Of a DNA stretch of 64,000 nucleotides, positions 1 to 10,027 are shown piece by piece. This DNA is from Rhizobium sp. Leaf262 (GTDB taxonomy: Bacteria > Pseudomonadota > Alphaproteobacteria > Rhizobiales > Rhizobiaceae): contig NZ_LMMM01000012.1 in assembly GCF_001422245.1 (NCBI RefSeq), positions 613 to 64,612 of the forward strand, given 5' to 3'. The translations under genes were made by a program, and so were the position numbers. Each line of letters begins with the position of its first letter. Position 1 is the first letter of the stretch. The notes below the pieces were generated by a model that was given only the letters and a program-made list of their open reading frames with translations, was not told the DNA's origin and made no database searches.

Positions 1-627
<627 letters not shown>

Positions 628-648
628 CTGCCAAGACAGTCGCTCTGC

Positions 649-804
649 CCTGCCGGGCATCTCCCCCTCAGGTGGGGAGATCGACTCGCGGATAGCGTTC
701 GACCATCTTGCACGTTGCGAACGCGTTTCGTGGTGATGGTGCGGATGAACCGCAGAGCGTCCGGCCAGCCAATCTCCCTCCTTGTGGGGGAGATGTCCGG
801 CAGG
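649..804. repeat. Intergenic palindromic element with 19-bp inverted ends
   Basis: A 19-base arm at 649-667 (CCTGCCGGGCATCTCCCCC) is repeated inverted at 786-804 with one mismatch. Each arm sits beside a shorter internal palindrome (CTCCCC..GGGGAG). The stretch 628-848 has no gene. This is the type of RIME-like mosaic palindrome found between genes in Rhizobiaceae; assignment to a named family is inference. It lies between the transposase and the 3' end of glyS. Confidence 0.65.
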
Positions 805-848
805 ACAGAGGGGGGTGAGCCACACGCACAACGCCCCCTTTATCCAAC

Positions 849-3167
849 TCACCCGCTGATCTTCGAGAAGTCCGCAACCGTTCCTGTCGCTTCCCTGATG
901 GCCTTGAGCAGAGCCAGCCGGTTGGCGCGGATGGCGTTGCCTTCATCGTTGACCAGCACGTCCTCGAAGAACGTGTCGACCGGCGCGCGCAGCGTCGAGA
1001 GCGCCTGCATGGCGGAGCGGAAGTCTTCCGCCTCAACTGCCTTGGCGGCATCGGCAGAGGCGGTCTTGATGGCAGCGTAAAGTGCCTTTTCGGCGTCGAG
1101 CTTCAGCAGATCTTCCGAGACGCTGTCGGCCACCACGGTGCCCTTCTTTTCTTCCGCAGCCAGAAGTTGGGTGGCTCGCTTGGTGCCGGCCAGAAGGTTG
1201 ATGCCATCCTGATCCGTCACGAAAGCCGTCAGCGCTTCGACACGACGGGCGACCATGAGGAGATCGTCGGTCTCAGGCGTGAGTACGGCCTCGATGAGAT
1301 CGTAGCGTGCGCCGAGATCGCGGAGGTAGACTTTCAGACGGTCGTGGAAGAACTCCATGAGTGAATAGACAGATGGTTGAGCCACGAAACGACCGTTCGA
1401 GTACGTAGCTTTCTCATCGTTAAACCGCTCGAAAAGAGCTTTCTCCTCTAGATTACCCCGGGTTGGGTTTATTAGATTTATTAGATCAAGCACCTCTTTG
1501 CGAGAACTTTCAGGATAAAACCCGGCGTTGACCAGCGAAAGAAAACCTCGCAACTCCAACCGAACATTCCGCTCCAAAATCATCCGCACAACACCCAGTG
1601 CCGCACGGCGCAACGCAAACGGGTCCTTCGAGCCTGTTGGCTTTTCATCGATGGCCCAGAAGCCGACCAATGTGTCGAGCTTGTCGGCCAGTGCCACGGT
1701 CAGGCCGACCTTGTCTTGCGGCAAACGGTCCGACGGGCCATTCGGCTTCCAGTGGTCTTCGATGGCGGCGGCGACGCTTTCGTTTTCACCCTGAAGCGAT
1801 GCGTATTTGCGGCCCATCAGTCCCTGCAATTCAGGGAATTCACCGACGGCTTCGGTGCGCAGATCGGCCTTGGCCAGAACCACGGCGCGGTCTACCAGAT
1901 CAGCGTCGGCACCGATGACCGGCGCAAGCTGCTTCGCCAGTTCACGGATGCGGGCGACGCGTTCGCCTTGTGTGCCGAGCTTGGCGTGGAAGGTCACGTT
2001 CAGCGCGTCGAGCTTGGCCATGCGCTGGTCCAGCGGCTTTTTCAGGTCGAGGTCGAATTTCGCGGCGGAAGCTTTCAGCGTTTCGAGGTCCGGCAGATCG
2101 CCCTGATCGCGGGTCCAGAAATGCTTGGCATCCGACAGGCGGGCGCGCACGACCTTGCCGTTGCCGTGGATGATTTCCTTACCGCCATCCTTGGCTTCAA
2201 TGTTGGAAACCAGAATGAAGCGGTTGGACAGGCCTTCCGTCGCACCTTGAGGGCGGGTGACGAAACACTTCTGGTTCGTCTTGATGGTGAGGCGGATGAT
2301 TTCGGCGGGGATTTCGAGGTAATCTTCCTCAAACGTGCCGATCAGCACCTGCGGCCATTCCACGAGACCGCAGACCTCTTCCAGCAGGCCTTCGTCTTCC
2401 ACGAGGTCGAGGCCATTCGCGAAAGCCAGATCCTTGGCGTCATGCAGAATAATGTCCTTGCGACGCTCGGCATCCAAGATGACCTTGGCCTTTTCGAGGC
2501 TCGACACATAATCCTCGAAACGGCGCACGGTGATGGCGTCTGGCGCGTGGAAACGGTGGCCATAGGTCACGTTGCCAGCCACGATGCCATCGATCTCGAA
2601 GGGAATGACCTGCGTTTCGTCATGTTCGGGGCCGAACAGGCAAACGATGGATTGCAGCGGGCGCACCCAGCGAAGGCTTTCCGAACCCTTGCCCTCAATG
2701 CCGCCATAGCTCGAGCCCTTCGGCATGGAAGCCGGGCCGGAGCGCATGGATTTCGGCCAGGCAAAGCCCCTTATGATGCCGGGCATCACTTCGGCAATGA
2801 TCTCTTCTGCCGCACGGCCGGGCTTGTTGACGATGGCGATATAGAAATCACCCTTCTTCGGGTCTGACACGACCTGCGCCTGCGAAATATCGCTGAGACC
2901 CGCGCCGCGCAAAAAGCCCTCGATGGCCTTCTCGTTTGCGTCCGTGCGGGGGCCTTTCTTTTCTTCACGCACATCGGCAGAGCGCGCATTCAGCCCACGA
3001 ATATCCAGCGTCAGGCGGCGTGGCGTCCAATATTCGCGCGCACCCTCATAGGTCAGCCCTCGTTCCACCAGCGCATCGGTGACGAGCTTCTTCAAATCCC
3101 CAGCCGCCTTGCGCTGCATACGGGCAGGGATTTCCTCGGAGCGAAGTTCGAGCAGAAGATCAGGCAT
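849..3167 (-). CDS. glyS: Glycyl-tRNA synthetase, beta subunit
   Basis: The 772-residue product matches the beta chain of the tetrameric alpha2beta2 bacterial glycyl-tRNA synthetase. It has the typical start [17 protein letters not shown] and, further on, the HD-type middle region and the DALR-type anticodon-binding end ([24 protein letters not shown] stretch). The family norm is about 690 residues. Part of the extra length lies in residues about 525-602, where codon use also turns AT-rich (see findings). A GGAA lies 7 bases before the ATG. glyQ, its obligate partner, is transcribed away from it 386 bases upstream, not in the usual glyQ-glyS operon. The assignment is secure; the unusual parts are the insert and the gene arrangement. 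Confidence 0.97.
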   Translation of the reverse strand: MPDLLLELRSEEIPARMQRKAAGDLKKLVTDALVERGLTYEGAREYWTPRRLTLDIRGLNARSADVREEKKGPRTDANEKAIEGFLRGAGLSDISQAQVVSDPKKGDFYIAIVNKPGRAAEEIIAEVMPGIIRGFAWPKSMRSGPASMPKGSSYGGIEGKGSESLRWVRPLQSIVCLFGPEHDETQVIPFEIDGIVAGNVTYGHRFHAPDAITVRRFEDYVSSLEKAKVILDAERRKDIILHDAKDLAFANGLDLVEDEGLLEEVCGLVEWPQVLIGTFEEDYLEIPAEIIRLTIKTNQKCFVTRPQGATEGLSNRFILVSNIEAKDGGKEIIHGNGKVVRARLSDAKHFWTRDQGDLPDLETLKASAAKFDLDLKKPLDQRMAKLDALNVTFHAKLGTQGERVARIRELAKQLAPVIGADADLVDRAVVLAKADLRTEAVGEFPELQGLMGRKYASLQGENESVAAAIEDHWKPNGPSDRLPQDKVGLTVALADKLDTLVGFWAIDEKPTGSKDPFALRRAALGVVRMILERNVRLELRGFLSLVNAGFYPESSRKEVLDLINLINPTRGNLEEKALFERFNDEKATYSNGRFVAQPSVYSLMEFFHDRLKVYLRDLGARYDLIEAVLTPETDDLLMVARRVEALTAFVTDQDGINLLAGTKRATQLLAAEEKKGTVVADSVSEDLLKLDAEKALYAAIKTASADAAKAVEAEDFRSAMQALSTLRAPVDTFFEDVLVNDEGNAIRANRLALLKAIREATGTVADFSKISG

Positions 3168-3553
3168 ATCTATTTTCCGGTGTCATGGATTTTCGTTGGC
3201 CTCTGCTAGCAAAATTTGAGGCGGATGCACAATGGTAATATCGGGTGGGGCGTTGTGCCGTTGGCGTCGAGTATGTGACTTATACCTGTTGTCTTCGTAG
3301 CAGCCACGCCCACCGCCCTCATGCTGAGGTGCTTTGGCCGAAGGACAAAGCCTCGAAGCATCCGCCGCACACTCTGTGGCCTCATCCCGCTACCCTCGTC
3401 CATCGAGGCCCCTACGGGGCACCTCAGGATGAGGGTAGCTACCGTCGCATCCGCGCAAGGCAACCTCCCCACACACAGAAGCCTTGACCCGCAGCCCCTA
3501 CCCATGGCACCTGTCCGCATCCAAAGTGCGCAAGCACTTACCGACAACAATCG
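3168..3553. other. Divergent glyS/glyQ intergenic region
   Basis: This 386-base gap holds no believable gene. It must carry the promoters of glyS (minus) and glyQ (plus), but I see no strong CTTGAC-N17-CTATNT match. Its middle is occupied by a palindromic repeat (3316-3436). No Shine-Dalgarno is obvious before the glyQ start. Confidence 0.6.
3316..3436. repeat. Palindromic intergenic repeat (CCCTCAT..ATGAGGG family)
   Basis: The left arm CCCTCATGCTGAGGTGC (3316-3332) pairs with GCACCTCAGGATGAGGG (3420-3436). The same arm sequence recurs at 9647-9695, 9961-10020 and 10418-10466, so this is a dispersed family and not a local hairpin. The space between the arms is GC-rich and non-coding. Confidence 0.7.
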
Positions 3554-4528
3554 ATGGCCGTGATGACTGCAATGACCGACGTTCCAGACCATATGAACCC
3601 GAAGCGTTCCTTTCAGGCGCTGATCCTGACGCTGCATAATTACTGGGCGGACAAGGGCTGTGCGGTGTTGCAGCCTTATGACATGGAAGTGGGCGCCGGC
3701 ACGTTCCACCCTGCCACGACGCTGCGCGCGCTGGGGCCGAAGCCGTGGAAGGCTGCCTATGTGCAGCCGTCGCGCCGCCCGTCCGATGGTCGATATGGCG
3801 AAAACCCGAACCGGTTGCAGCATTATTACCAGTATCAGGTCATTCTGAAGCCCAATCCGTCGAACCTCCAAGAGCTTTATCTCGGCTCGCTGAAGGCCAT
3901 CGGGCTTGATCCCCTCCTGCATGACGTGCGCTTTGTGGAAGACGACTGGGAAAGCCCGACACTGGGCGCGTGGGGTCTGGGTTGGGAATGCTGGTGCGAC
4001 GGCATGGAAGTGTCGCAGTTCACCTATTTCCAGCAGGTCTGCGGCATCGAATGCTCGCCGGTTGCCGGTGAGTTGACCTATGGTCTTGAGCGGCTGGCCA
4101 TGTATGTGCAGGGCGTGGACAATGTGTACGACCTGAACTTCAATGGCCGCGAAGGTGACGAGAAGATTTCCTACGGCGATGTTTTCCTGCAGGCCGAGCA
4201 GGAATATTCCCGCCATAACTTCGAATATGCCGATACCGCCATGCTGCACCGCCACTTCATCGATGCCGAGAAAGAATGCAAGGCACTGCTGGATGCCGGT
4301 GCGCCGGGTGATAACGCCAACCAGATGCTGCACAAATGCGTGTTTCCGGCCTATGACCAGTGCATCAAGGCGAGCCACGTTTTCAACCTGCTGGATGCGC
4401 GCGGCGTGATTTCCGTGACAGAGCGGCAGAGCTACATCCTGCGCGTTCGCACGCTGTCCAAGGCATGCGGCGAGGCCTTCCTGATGACGGATGCGGGTGG
4501 CGCGAACTGGAATAAGGACGCAGCCTGA
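3554..4528 (+). CDS. glyQ: Glycyl-tRNA synthetase, alpha subunit
   Basis: The product (324 residues from the first ATG) is the class II catalytic alpha subunit that makes glycyl-adenylate and charges tRNA-Gly together with GlyS. Recognisable stretches are [37 protein letters not shown], the [19 protein letters not shown] region and the motif [20 protein letters not shown]. The family core begins at KRSFQ, so ATGs at 3563, 3572 or 3593 are equally possible starts; none has a strong ribosome-binding site and the first is given. The gene is single and divergent from glyS. The downstream gene lemA starts 86 bases after the stop. Confidence 0.97.
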   Translation: MAVMTAMTDVPDHMNPKRSFQALILTLHNYWADKGCAVLQPYDMEVGAGTFHPATTLRALGPKPWKAAYVQPSRRPSDGRYGENPNRLQHYYQYQVILKPNPSNLQELYLGSLKAIGLDPLLHDVRFVEDDWESPTLGAWGLGWECWCDGMEVSQFTYFQQVCGIECSPVAGELTYGLERLAMYVQGVDNVYDLNFNGREGDEKISYGDVFLQAEQEYSRHNFEYADTAMLHRHFIDAEKECKALLDAGAPGDNANQMLHKCVFPAYDQCIKASHVFNLLDARGVISVTERQSYILRVRTLSKACGEAFLMTDAGGANWNKDAA

Positions 4529-4614
4529 CGCGTTGTTTTGACAGGCGATGACAGGGCGGGCCGGAACGACTATCGTCCGGCCAGACCATAAGGTTTCATG
4601 AGGGGGACTGGGAC

Positions 4615-5166
4615 ATGTATATCGCACTGGCAATCATCGCGGCAATCGCCGTCTATGTCGTCTTCATCTATAACGGCCTCGTCACCGCGCGGCAGATGAA
4701 GGAAGAGGCTTGGTCCGGCATCGACGTGCAGTTGAAGCGCCGCGCCGATCTCATTCCCAACCTGATCGAAACCGTGAAGGGCTACGCGGCGCACGAGAAA
4801 AGCACCTTTGAAGAGGTGGTGGCCATGCGCAACCGCGCTCAGGCCGTGCCTGCGGGTGATGTCGAGGGACGTGCGCAGGCGGAAGGGTTGCTGAGCCAGG
4901 CGCTGGGCAAGCTGTTTGCGCTGGCGGAAGCCTATCCCGACCTCAAGGCTAATCAGGGCTTTCTGGAATTGCAGGCATCGCTGGAGACGCTCGAGGGCGA
5001 AATCCAGATGTCGCGGCGCTATTACAATGGTTCGGCACGCGACCTGAATGTGAAGGTTGAGAGCTTCCCTTCCAACCTCGTGGCGCGCAATTTCGGCTTT
5101 GCCAAAGCGCCGTTTTTCGAGATCACCAACGAGGCGGACCGCGCCGTTCCTTCCGTGAAATTCTGA
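4615..5166 (+). CDS. lemA: LemA family membrane protein
   Basis: The 183-residue product has one N-terminal membrane helix (residues about 3-22) followed by a LemA helical domain with the typical RRADLIPNLIETVKGYAAHE segment and a C-terminal RNFGFAKAPFFEI-type region. LemA proteins are thought to be anchored with most of the chain outside the cytoplasm; their biochemical role is unknown. The stretch GAGGGGGACTGGGAC before the ATG offers a ribosome-binding site. It lies 42 bases before an aroA-like gene and two genes before a DUF2207 protein. LemA and DUF2207/TPM-type membrane proteins are often encoded together, which supports a shared envelope role. Confidence 0.9.
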   Translation: MYIALAIIAAIAVYVVFIYNGLVTARQMKEEAWSGIDVQLKRRADLIPNLIETVKGYAAHEKSTFEEVVAMRNRAQAVPAGDVEGRAQAEGLLSQALGKLFALAEAYPDLKANQGFLELQASLETLEGEIQMSRRYYNGSARDLNVKVESFPSNLVARNFGFAKAPFFEITNEADRAVPSVKF

Positions 5167-5208
5167 GCCAAAGAACCGGCCCCGGCTGGTTGAGAAAACG
5201 ATAAAGCC

Positions 5209-6471
5209 ATGATTGAACTGACCATTACACCGCCCAACCATCCGCTGTCCGGCAAGGTGGAACCGCCCGGTTCCAAATCCATTACCAACCGCGTGTTGCT
5301 GCTGGCGGGTCTTGCCAAGGGCAAAAGCCTTTTGACCGGCGCGCTGAAAAGCGATGATACGCTCTATATGGCCGAAGCGCTGCGCGCCATGGGCGTGACG
5401 GTGACGGAACCGGATGCGACAAGTTTCGTAGTGGAAAGCAATGGCGTGCTGAGCGCACCAGCCAAGCCGCTTTTCCTCGGCAATGCTGGAACCGCGACGC
5501 GGTTTCTGACGGCAGCGGTTGCCTCCGTTAACGGCACTGTCGTGGTGGATGGCGATGAGCATATGCGCAAGCGCCCCATTCAGCCGCTGGTGGAGGCGCT
5601 GAACGCGCTCGGCATCGAAGCGGAAGCGGCAACGGGTTGCCCGCCGGTAATGGTGAAGGGCAACGGACAGGGTTTCACCAAGGACAGCGTCACCATCGAC
5701 GCCAATCTTTCCAGCCAGTATGTGTCGGCGCTGCTGATGGCAGCACCTTGTGGCGCACAGCCGCTGGACATTGTTCTGGCGGGTGAAGATATCGGCGCGA
5801 AGGGTTATATCGATCTCACAGTGTCTGCCATGGAAGCCTTCGGCGCCAAGGTGGAGCGGGTGAGCAACGCCATCTGGCGCGTGCACCCGACCGGCTATAA
5901 GGCGACCGATTTCCACATCGAGCCGGATGCCTCCGCCGCCACCTATCTGTGGGGTGCGGAACTGCTGACGGGCGGCCAGATAGATATCGGCACGCCTGCG
6001 GATGCCTTCACCCAGCCGGATGCCAAGGCCTATGCCGTGATGGCGCAGTTCCCTCATCTGCCTGCCGAAATCGATGGCAGCCAGATGCAGGACGCCATTC
6101 CCACCATTGCCGTGCTGGCCGCCTACAACACCACGCGGGTGCGCTTCGTGGGCATTGCCAATCTGCGGGTGAAGGAGTGTGACCGTATTCGTGCGCTGTC
6201 GCTCGGCCTCAATGGCATTCGCGCAGGACTGGCGGAAGAGGACGGTGACGATCTGATCGTGCATGCCGATCCAGCGCTGGCGGGGCAGACGGTCTCTGCC
6301 TCTATCGACACGTTCCACGATCACCGCATAGCCATGAGCTTTGCGCTGGCGGGTTTGAAAACCGGTGGCATCGCCATTCAGAACCCGGTTTGCGTGGGCA
6401 AGACCTACCCCGGTTACTGGAAGGCGCTGGCCTCGCTGGGTGTCAGCTACCGCGAAACCGGACAGGACTGA
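5209..6471 (+). CDS. aroA: EPSP synthase family protein (3-phosphoshikimate 1-carboxyvinyltransferase), paralogue-like
   Basis: The 420-residue product has the EPSP synthase two-domain fold signatures: PPGSKSITNR at 19-28, GNAGTATR at 91-98, KRPIQPLVEAL near 121-131, the late VKECDRI motif and DHRIAMSFA. Full length agrees with the family (about 420-450). It would join shikimate-3-phosphate and phosphoenolpyruvate in aromatic amino acid synthesis. The motifs resemble class I enzymes, not the CP4-like class II enzyme known from Agrobacterium, so I suspect a second copy in this genome; that is inference. In class I enzymes GNAGTAMRP carries a proline (Pro101 in E. coli); here phenylalanine occupies that place. 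The setting between lemA and DUF2207 is not a shikimate operon. Confidence 0.85.
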   Translation: MIELTITPPNHPLSGKVEPPGSKSITNRVLLLAGLAKGKSLLTGALKSDDTLYMAEALRAMGVTVTEPDATSFVVESNGVLSAPAKPLFLGNAGTATRFLTAAVASVNGTVVVDGDEHMRKRPIQPLVEALNALGIEAEAATGCPPVMVKGNGQGFTKDSVTIDANLSSQYVSALLMAAPCGAQPLDIVLAGEDIGAKGYIDLTVSAMEAFGAKVERVSNAIWRVHPTGYKATDFHIEPDASAATYLWGAELLTGGQIDIGTPADAFTQPDAKAYAVMAQFPHLPAEIDGSQMQDAIPTIAVLAAYNTTRVRFVGIANLRVKECDRIRALSLGLNGIRAGLAEEDGDDLIVHADPALAGQTVSASIDTFHDHRIAMSFALAGLKTGGIAIQNPVCVGKTYPGYWKALASLGVSYRETGQD

Positions 6472-6490
6472 ACGTCAGAAAGGGCCGCCC

Positions 6491-8422
6491 GTGAAGACCA
6501 TTGCTGCAAGATGTCTCGCACTTTTCGTCTTCATGCTTGCGGCCCTGCCCGCGGCGGCTGAGGAGTTCATCAGCTCCTACCATTCGGTGGTGGATGTCGC
6601 CAAAAGCGGCGAGCTGACGGTGACGGAGACGATTACCGCGCGGGCCGAGGGCGACCGGATCAAGCGCGGCATTTTCCGCGACTTTCCGCTCTATGCGCTG
6701 GACAAGAATGGCAACCGCACCAAGGTCGGCTTCAAGGTTCTCTCCGTGGAGCGCGATGGCTCGCCGGAGGACTGGCGCACCGAAAGCATCGATGGCGGCA
6801 TCCGTATCTATACCGGCAATGCCGACCGGTTCCTGCCCACCGGCGATCATGTCTTCCAGATTACCTACACCACCGACCGGCAAATCCGCTATTTCGACAC
6901 CTATGACGAGCTGACGTGGAACGTAACCGGCAATGGCTGGCAATTTGCCATGCGCGATATCTCGGCCACCGTTTCGCTGCCGCAAGGTGTGACACCAACC
7001 GACACCGCCGTTTTCACCGGACCTCTCGGTGCGAAGGGCAAGGACGCACGCATAATGACGGAGGGTAACGAAGTCTTCTTCGCCTCGACGCGCCCCTTCT
7101 ATCAGGGCGAAGGCATGACGGTTGCTGTGAAGCTGCCGAAGGGTGCGATCGATGCGCCGTCGGCGGCGCAGGAGCGGAGCTGGTGGTGGCAGGACCATCT
7201 GGGCTCGGTGCTGGGTGTTTCCGGCTTCATTCTCATCCTGCTTTATTATTACCGGGCCTGGTCAGCCGTTGGCCGCGACCCCGCCAAAGGCATCATCGTG
7301 CCGCGTTGGGATGCGCCGGAGGGGTTGTCGCCTGCGCTCGTCAACTATGTTGATAATCACGGATTTTCCGAAAATGGCTGGACGGCCTTTTCCGCCGCCG
7401 CCCTCGACCTTGCGGTCAAGGGCTATGTCGTGCTGGAGGATTTGAAGAGTTCGCTCGTCATTCGCCGCACCGAAAAGCCGATAAAGGAAAAGTTACAGGC
7501 GGGCGAGGCAAAGATCATCAACACGGTCGATGAGCCGAGTCTCGCATTCGAGATCAACAAGAAAAATGGATCACGGGTCGTATCGCTCGGCAATGCTTTC
7601 CGCAAAGCGATCGAAACGGAACATAGCGGCAAATATTACCATGCGAATTCCGGTTTTATTGCGCTGGGCGTTGCCCTGTCCATCATCGTCGTCTTCGCCG
7701 TTGTCGTCTTCGGCAATTTCGAGCCTGAAGCGCTTGTTACGATGTTCGTTATCGGCATCATGTCCTTTGTCGGAACGATTTTTGCACTCCTATTCGGGAA
7801 GTCGTTGACGCGTGGTGGCTCTCTGCTCAAGCGCATAGGCATGATCGTAGTGCTCGCGCTGGTGGGGTCAATGCTGATCTCTGGTATTGGCGGTGCGATT
7901 AGCGTGGTCTCGCTGAAAACACTCGAGGCGCTGCACATTCCAGCGATCATGTCCGTTGCCGGTATCATCGCAACCAACGTTCTATTCCTGATGCTCATGG
8001 GCGCGCCGACGCCGCTGGGGCGCAAGCTGATGGACGGCATAGAAGGACTGCGCCTATACCTGACCGTGGCCGAAAAAGACCGGATGAACATGCAGGGCGC
8101 ACCGGCGATGTCGCCGCAGCATTTCGAGACGCTATTGCCATACGCGGTGGCGTTGGGCGTGGAAAAGCCATGGAGTGCGGCGTTCGAGACATGGCTTGCC
8201 AGCGCAGCGGCGGGTGCTGCTGCCGGAGCCTACGCGCCTAACTGGTACAGCGGCAATTACAACAATTTCGGAGAGAGGATTGGCGGTTTCTCGTCATCCA
8301 TGGCATCAACGATTGCGTCTACCATTCCGCAGCAGACGAGCTCGTCTTCCTCCTCCAGCTTTTCCGGTGGCGGCGGTTCGTCTGGGTCTGGGGGTGGTGG
8401 CGGCGGAGGTGGCGGCTGGTAG
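6491..8422 (+). CDS. DUF2207 family membrane protein with glycine/serine tail
   Basis: The GTG at 6491 is chosen because AGAAAGGG precedes it and it opens directly into a signal peptide (KTIAARCLALFVFMLAALPAAAEE); the longer open frame overlaps aroA. The 643-residue product has an extracytoplasmic beta-rich DUF2207 domain (about 25-235), a membrane helix near 240, a cytoplasmic segment, then two or three membrane helices at about 385-535. It ends in a serine run followed by an uninterrupted glycine run and a final W. This tail is typical of DUF2207/TPM-linked proteins such as YciQ. Function is unknown; it is presumed to work with the LemA protein two genes upstream. It follows the aroA-like gene by 19 bases, so all three may be co-transcribed. 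Confidence 0.88.
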   Translation: MKTIAARCLALFVFMLAALPAAAEEFISSYHSVVDVAKSGELTVTETITARAEGDRIKRGIFRDFPLYALDKNGNRTKVGFKVLSVERDGSPEDWRTESIDGGIRIYTGNADRFLPTGDHVFQITYTTDRQIRYFDTYDELTWNVTGNGWQFAMRDISATVSLPQGVTPTDTAVFTGPLGAKGKDARIMTEGNEVFFASTRPFYQGEGMTVAVKLPKGAIDAPSAAQERSWWWQDHLGSVLGVSGFILILLYYYRAWSAVGRDPAKGIIVPRWDAPEGLSPALVNYVDNHGFSENGWTAFSAAALDLAVKGYVVLEDLKSSLVIRRTEKPIKEKLQAGEAKIINTVDEPSLAFEINKKNGSRVVSLGNAFRKAIETEHSGKYYHANSGFIALGVALSIIVVFAVVVFGNFEPEALVTMFVIGIMSFVGTIFALLFGKSLTRGGSLLKRIGMIVVLALVGSMLISGIGGAISVVSLKTLEALHIPAIMSVAGIIATNVLFLMLMGAPTPLGRKLMDGIEGLRLYLTVAEKDRMNMQGAPAMSPQHFETLLPYAVALGVEKPWSAAFETWLASAAAGAAAGAYAPNWYSGNYNNFGERIGGFSSSMASTIASTIPQQTSSSSSSSFSGGGGSSGSGGGGGGGGGW

Positions 8423-8442
8423 GCCAGCCGCTTGAGGTCTAA

Positions 8443-8637
8443 TCAGACTTCGTCTTCCTTTTTCACGCGGTATTCACCCGTCGTTGGGTCTTTGATCAGC
8501 GTGCCGGTGGCGCCGGTTTCGCGCTCTTTTTCCTGCCGTTTGGATTTGGCGGACAGTTTTTCAGCGTCTTTCACGAAACGCTTGTAAAGGATGATCGCCC
8601 CGAAAACGAGCAGGGCGATGGTTATCAATTGGGCCAT
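8443..8637 (-). CDS. Small single-pass membrane protein
   Basis: This 64-residue product has one N-terminal membrane helix (about residues 3-18, AQLITIALLVFGAIILYKRF) followed by a charged soluble tail with LIKDPTTGEYRVKKED near the end. The stop lies only 20 bases from the convergent stop of the DUF2207 gene, and the start is 14 bases after the S49 protease gene stop, so it is very likely the second gene of a protease operon. I do not recognise a named family. The helix, tail and tight operon spacing make it a real gene. Confidence 0.8.
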   Translation of the reverse strand: MAQLITIALLVFGAIILYKRFVKDAEKLSAKSKRQEKERETGATGTLIKDPTTGEYRVKKEDEV

Positions 8638-8651
8638 CTATCGTTTGTCCA

Positions 8652-9530
8652 TCAAAATCCGTAACGCGCCCACAATGCCTTTTCTTCCGCCACTTCCGCA
8701 AGCCCCGAGGCGGCGGATGCGGCAATCGACTGGGCGTGGAGATCGACACCCGGCAGTTTCTTGCCGAAGAAATTGCGCGCACCGCTGACCAGCTGAAGCT
8801 TGACCTTGTCGCCGTAACGGCGACGCAGCACATCGCGCATGTCACCCAGACCATCGATGAGGCCGAGGTCGAGGCCGCGCATGCCGGTCCAGAACAGGCC
8901 GGAGAAGATCGCCGGATCGGCCTTTAACTTTGAGCCGCGGCGCTGCTTGACCATGTCGATGAAAACATTGTGGATTTCGAGCTGGAGCGATTTCAGATAT
9001 TCGATATCGCCTTCTTTCTCAGGCTGGAAGGGATCGAGAATCGCCTTGTTCTGGCCTGCCGTATAAACGCGCCGCTCGACGCCGATCTTTTTGAGCATCT
9101 CGGGAAAACCGAAGCCGCCGGAGACGACGCCGATGGAGCCGACGATGGAGGTTGGGTCGGCAATGATCTCATCGCCGGCGAGCGCAATCATGTAGCCGCC
9201 GGATGCCGCCACATCTTCCACGAAGATCAGAACCTTCTTGTTCTTCTCCTCGGCCAACTGGCGGATGCGATTGTAGATCATCCGCGACTGGACCGGCGAA
9301 CCGCCGGGCGAATTGAGCGTAATGGCAACGACGGGTGCTTCCTTCATGCCGAACGCCTTGTCCAGCAAAGGCGCGTAAGAGGCCAGATTGAGCGCCGGAC
9401 GAAACTGACTGCCGCCCGCCATGATCGCGCCATGCATGCGCACCACGGGAATGATCAGCTCCGTCTTGCGAAACCGCTTGGGCACCAGTCGCTTCAAAAT
9501 TCCGGCCATGTCGTCCTCATTGTCAGTCAT
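8652..9530 (-). CDS. S49 family serine peptidase (SppA/SohB type)
   Basis: The 292-residue product has the short single-domain form of signal peptide peptidase A. LNSPGGSPVQS (72-82) forms the oxyanion-hole region, Ser110 in EDVAASGGYM is the predicted nucleophile, and Lys162 in AGQNKAILDPF the predicted base. The 52-residue Ser-Lys spacing equals that of Bacillus SppA. I see no clear N-terminal membrane helix, so it is probably cytoplasmic or peripheral and may be recruited by the small membrane protein encoded just downstream. The start at 9530 (MTDNEDD) is given; the ATG giving MAGILKRL, seven codons later, is also possible. Confidence 0.92.
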   Translation of the reverse strand: MTDNEDDMAGILKRLVPKRFRKTELIIPVVRMHGAIMAGGSQFRPALNLASYAPLLDKAFGMKEAPVVAITLNSPGGSPVQSRMIYNRIRQLAEEKNKKVLIFVEDVAASGGYMIALAGDEIIADPTSIVGSIGVVSGGFGFPEMLKKIGVERRVYTAGQNKAILDPFQPEKEGDIEYLKSLQLEIHNVFIDMVKQRRGSKLKADPAIFSGLFWTGMRGLDLGLIDGLGDMRDVLRRRYGDKVKLQLVSGARNFFGKKLPGVDLHAQSIAASAASGLAEVAEEKALWARYGF

Positions 9531-9646
9531 TCGTTCGTGTGAACCGATGTGGGTATGGCGGGGGCAAAGACAATGGTGGGGGTGCTGATAATTTGGTGAG
9601 GAGTGGGTGGGTGGGGGCTTGAACTGTATTATGCAACTTGCCGCAA

Positions 9647-9695
9647 CCCTCGTCCTTCGAGGCTCCGGCTTCGCCTCCGCACCTCAGGATGAGGG
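9647..9695. repeat. Palindromic repeat copy A (49 bp)
   Basis: The unit begins CCCTCGTCCTTCGAGG and ends CACCTCAGGATGAGGG. A nearly identical 49-base copy lies at 10418-10466, differing by a single C/T in the central TTCGCC. The arms pair with each other and could fold as RNA or DNA. It is part of the dispersed family also seen at 3316-3436. Confidence 0.75.
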
Positions 9696-9849
9696 TTGCT
9701 GCGTCGAGCCCGGCTCAGGGAATACCTCTTCTTCGGCAGGCCCGGAGTGAGGGTTTCTACGTTGCGCCTGTAGCTCGACTTCACGCGATGCGTATTACTT
9801 AAGTTTCCGCGGTTTCCGCGGAGTTCTAGTGATGGTTCCACAACGGTAG

Positions 9850-10020
9850 CGGCCCTCACCCATCATCCTGAGCTTGCCGAAGGAGAGGTGCCCCGCAGGA
9901 GCCTCGAAGGGCGGGGGCTGCGGGTGGTTGGAAGCCGATTAAGATGCTACAGCGTCTCCCCCGCCCTCATGGTGAGGTGCGCAGTCCCGGAGGGCGGAGC
10001 CTCGAACCATCGGGGGCGGC
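9850..10020. repeat. Degenerate copies of the palindromic repeat
   Basis: About 9850-9915 holds GCCCTCACCCATCATCCTGA with GGAGCCTCGAAGGGCGGGGG, and 9961-10020 holds CCGCCCTCATGGTGAGGTGC with GGAGCCTCGAACCATCGGGG. Both keep the arm words CCTCAT, GAGGTGC and GCCTCGAA of the family but in altered order and spacing, which points to old, rearranged insertions. Confidence 0.55.
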
Positions 10021-10027
10021 CACTGGT

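Larger units (their letters stand above)
9531..10027. other. Repeat-rich intergenic region
   Basis: This 497-base gap contains no credible gene. It carries at least three degenerate copies of the palindromic CCCTCAT/ATGAGGG repeat family (9647-9695, about 9850-9915, 9961-10020). Open frames across it are produced by the repeats. It separates the S49 protease promoter from the GIY-YIG gene. Confidence 0.6.

Noticed and set aside
3206..6324. Long minus-strand open frames opposite glyQ and the lemA-aroA genes (up to 584 codons)
   Set aside because: They are mirror frames of well-recognised genes in GC-rich DNA, have no ribosome-binding sites, and encode His/Arg-rich sequences with no family resemblance.
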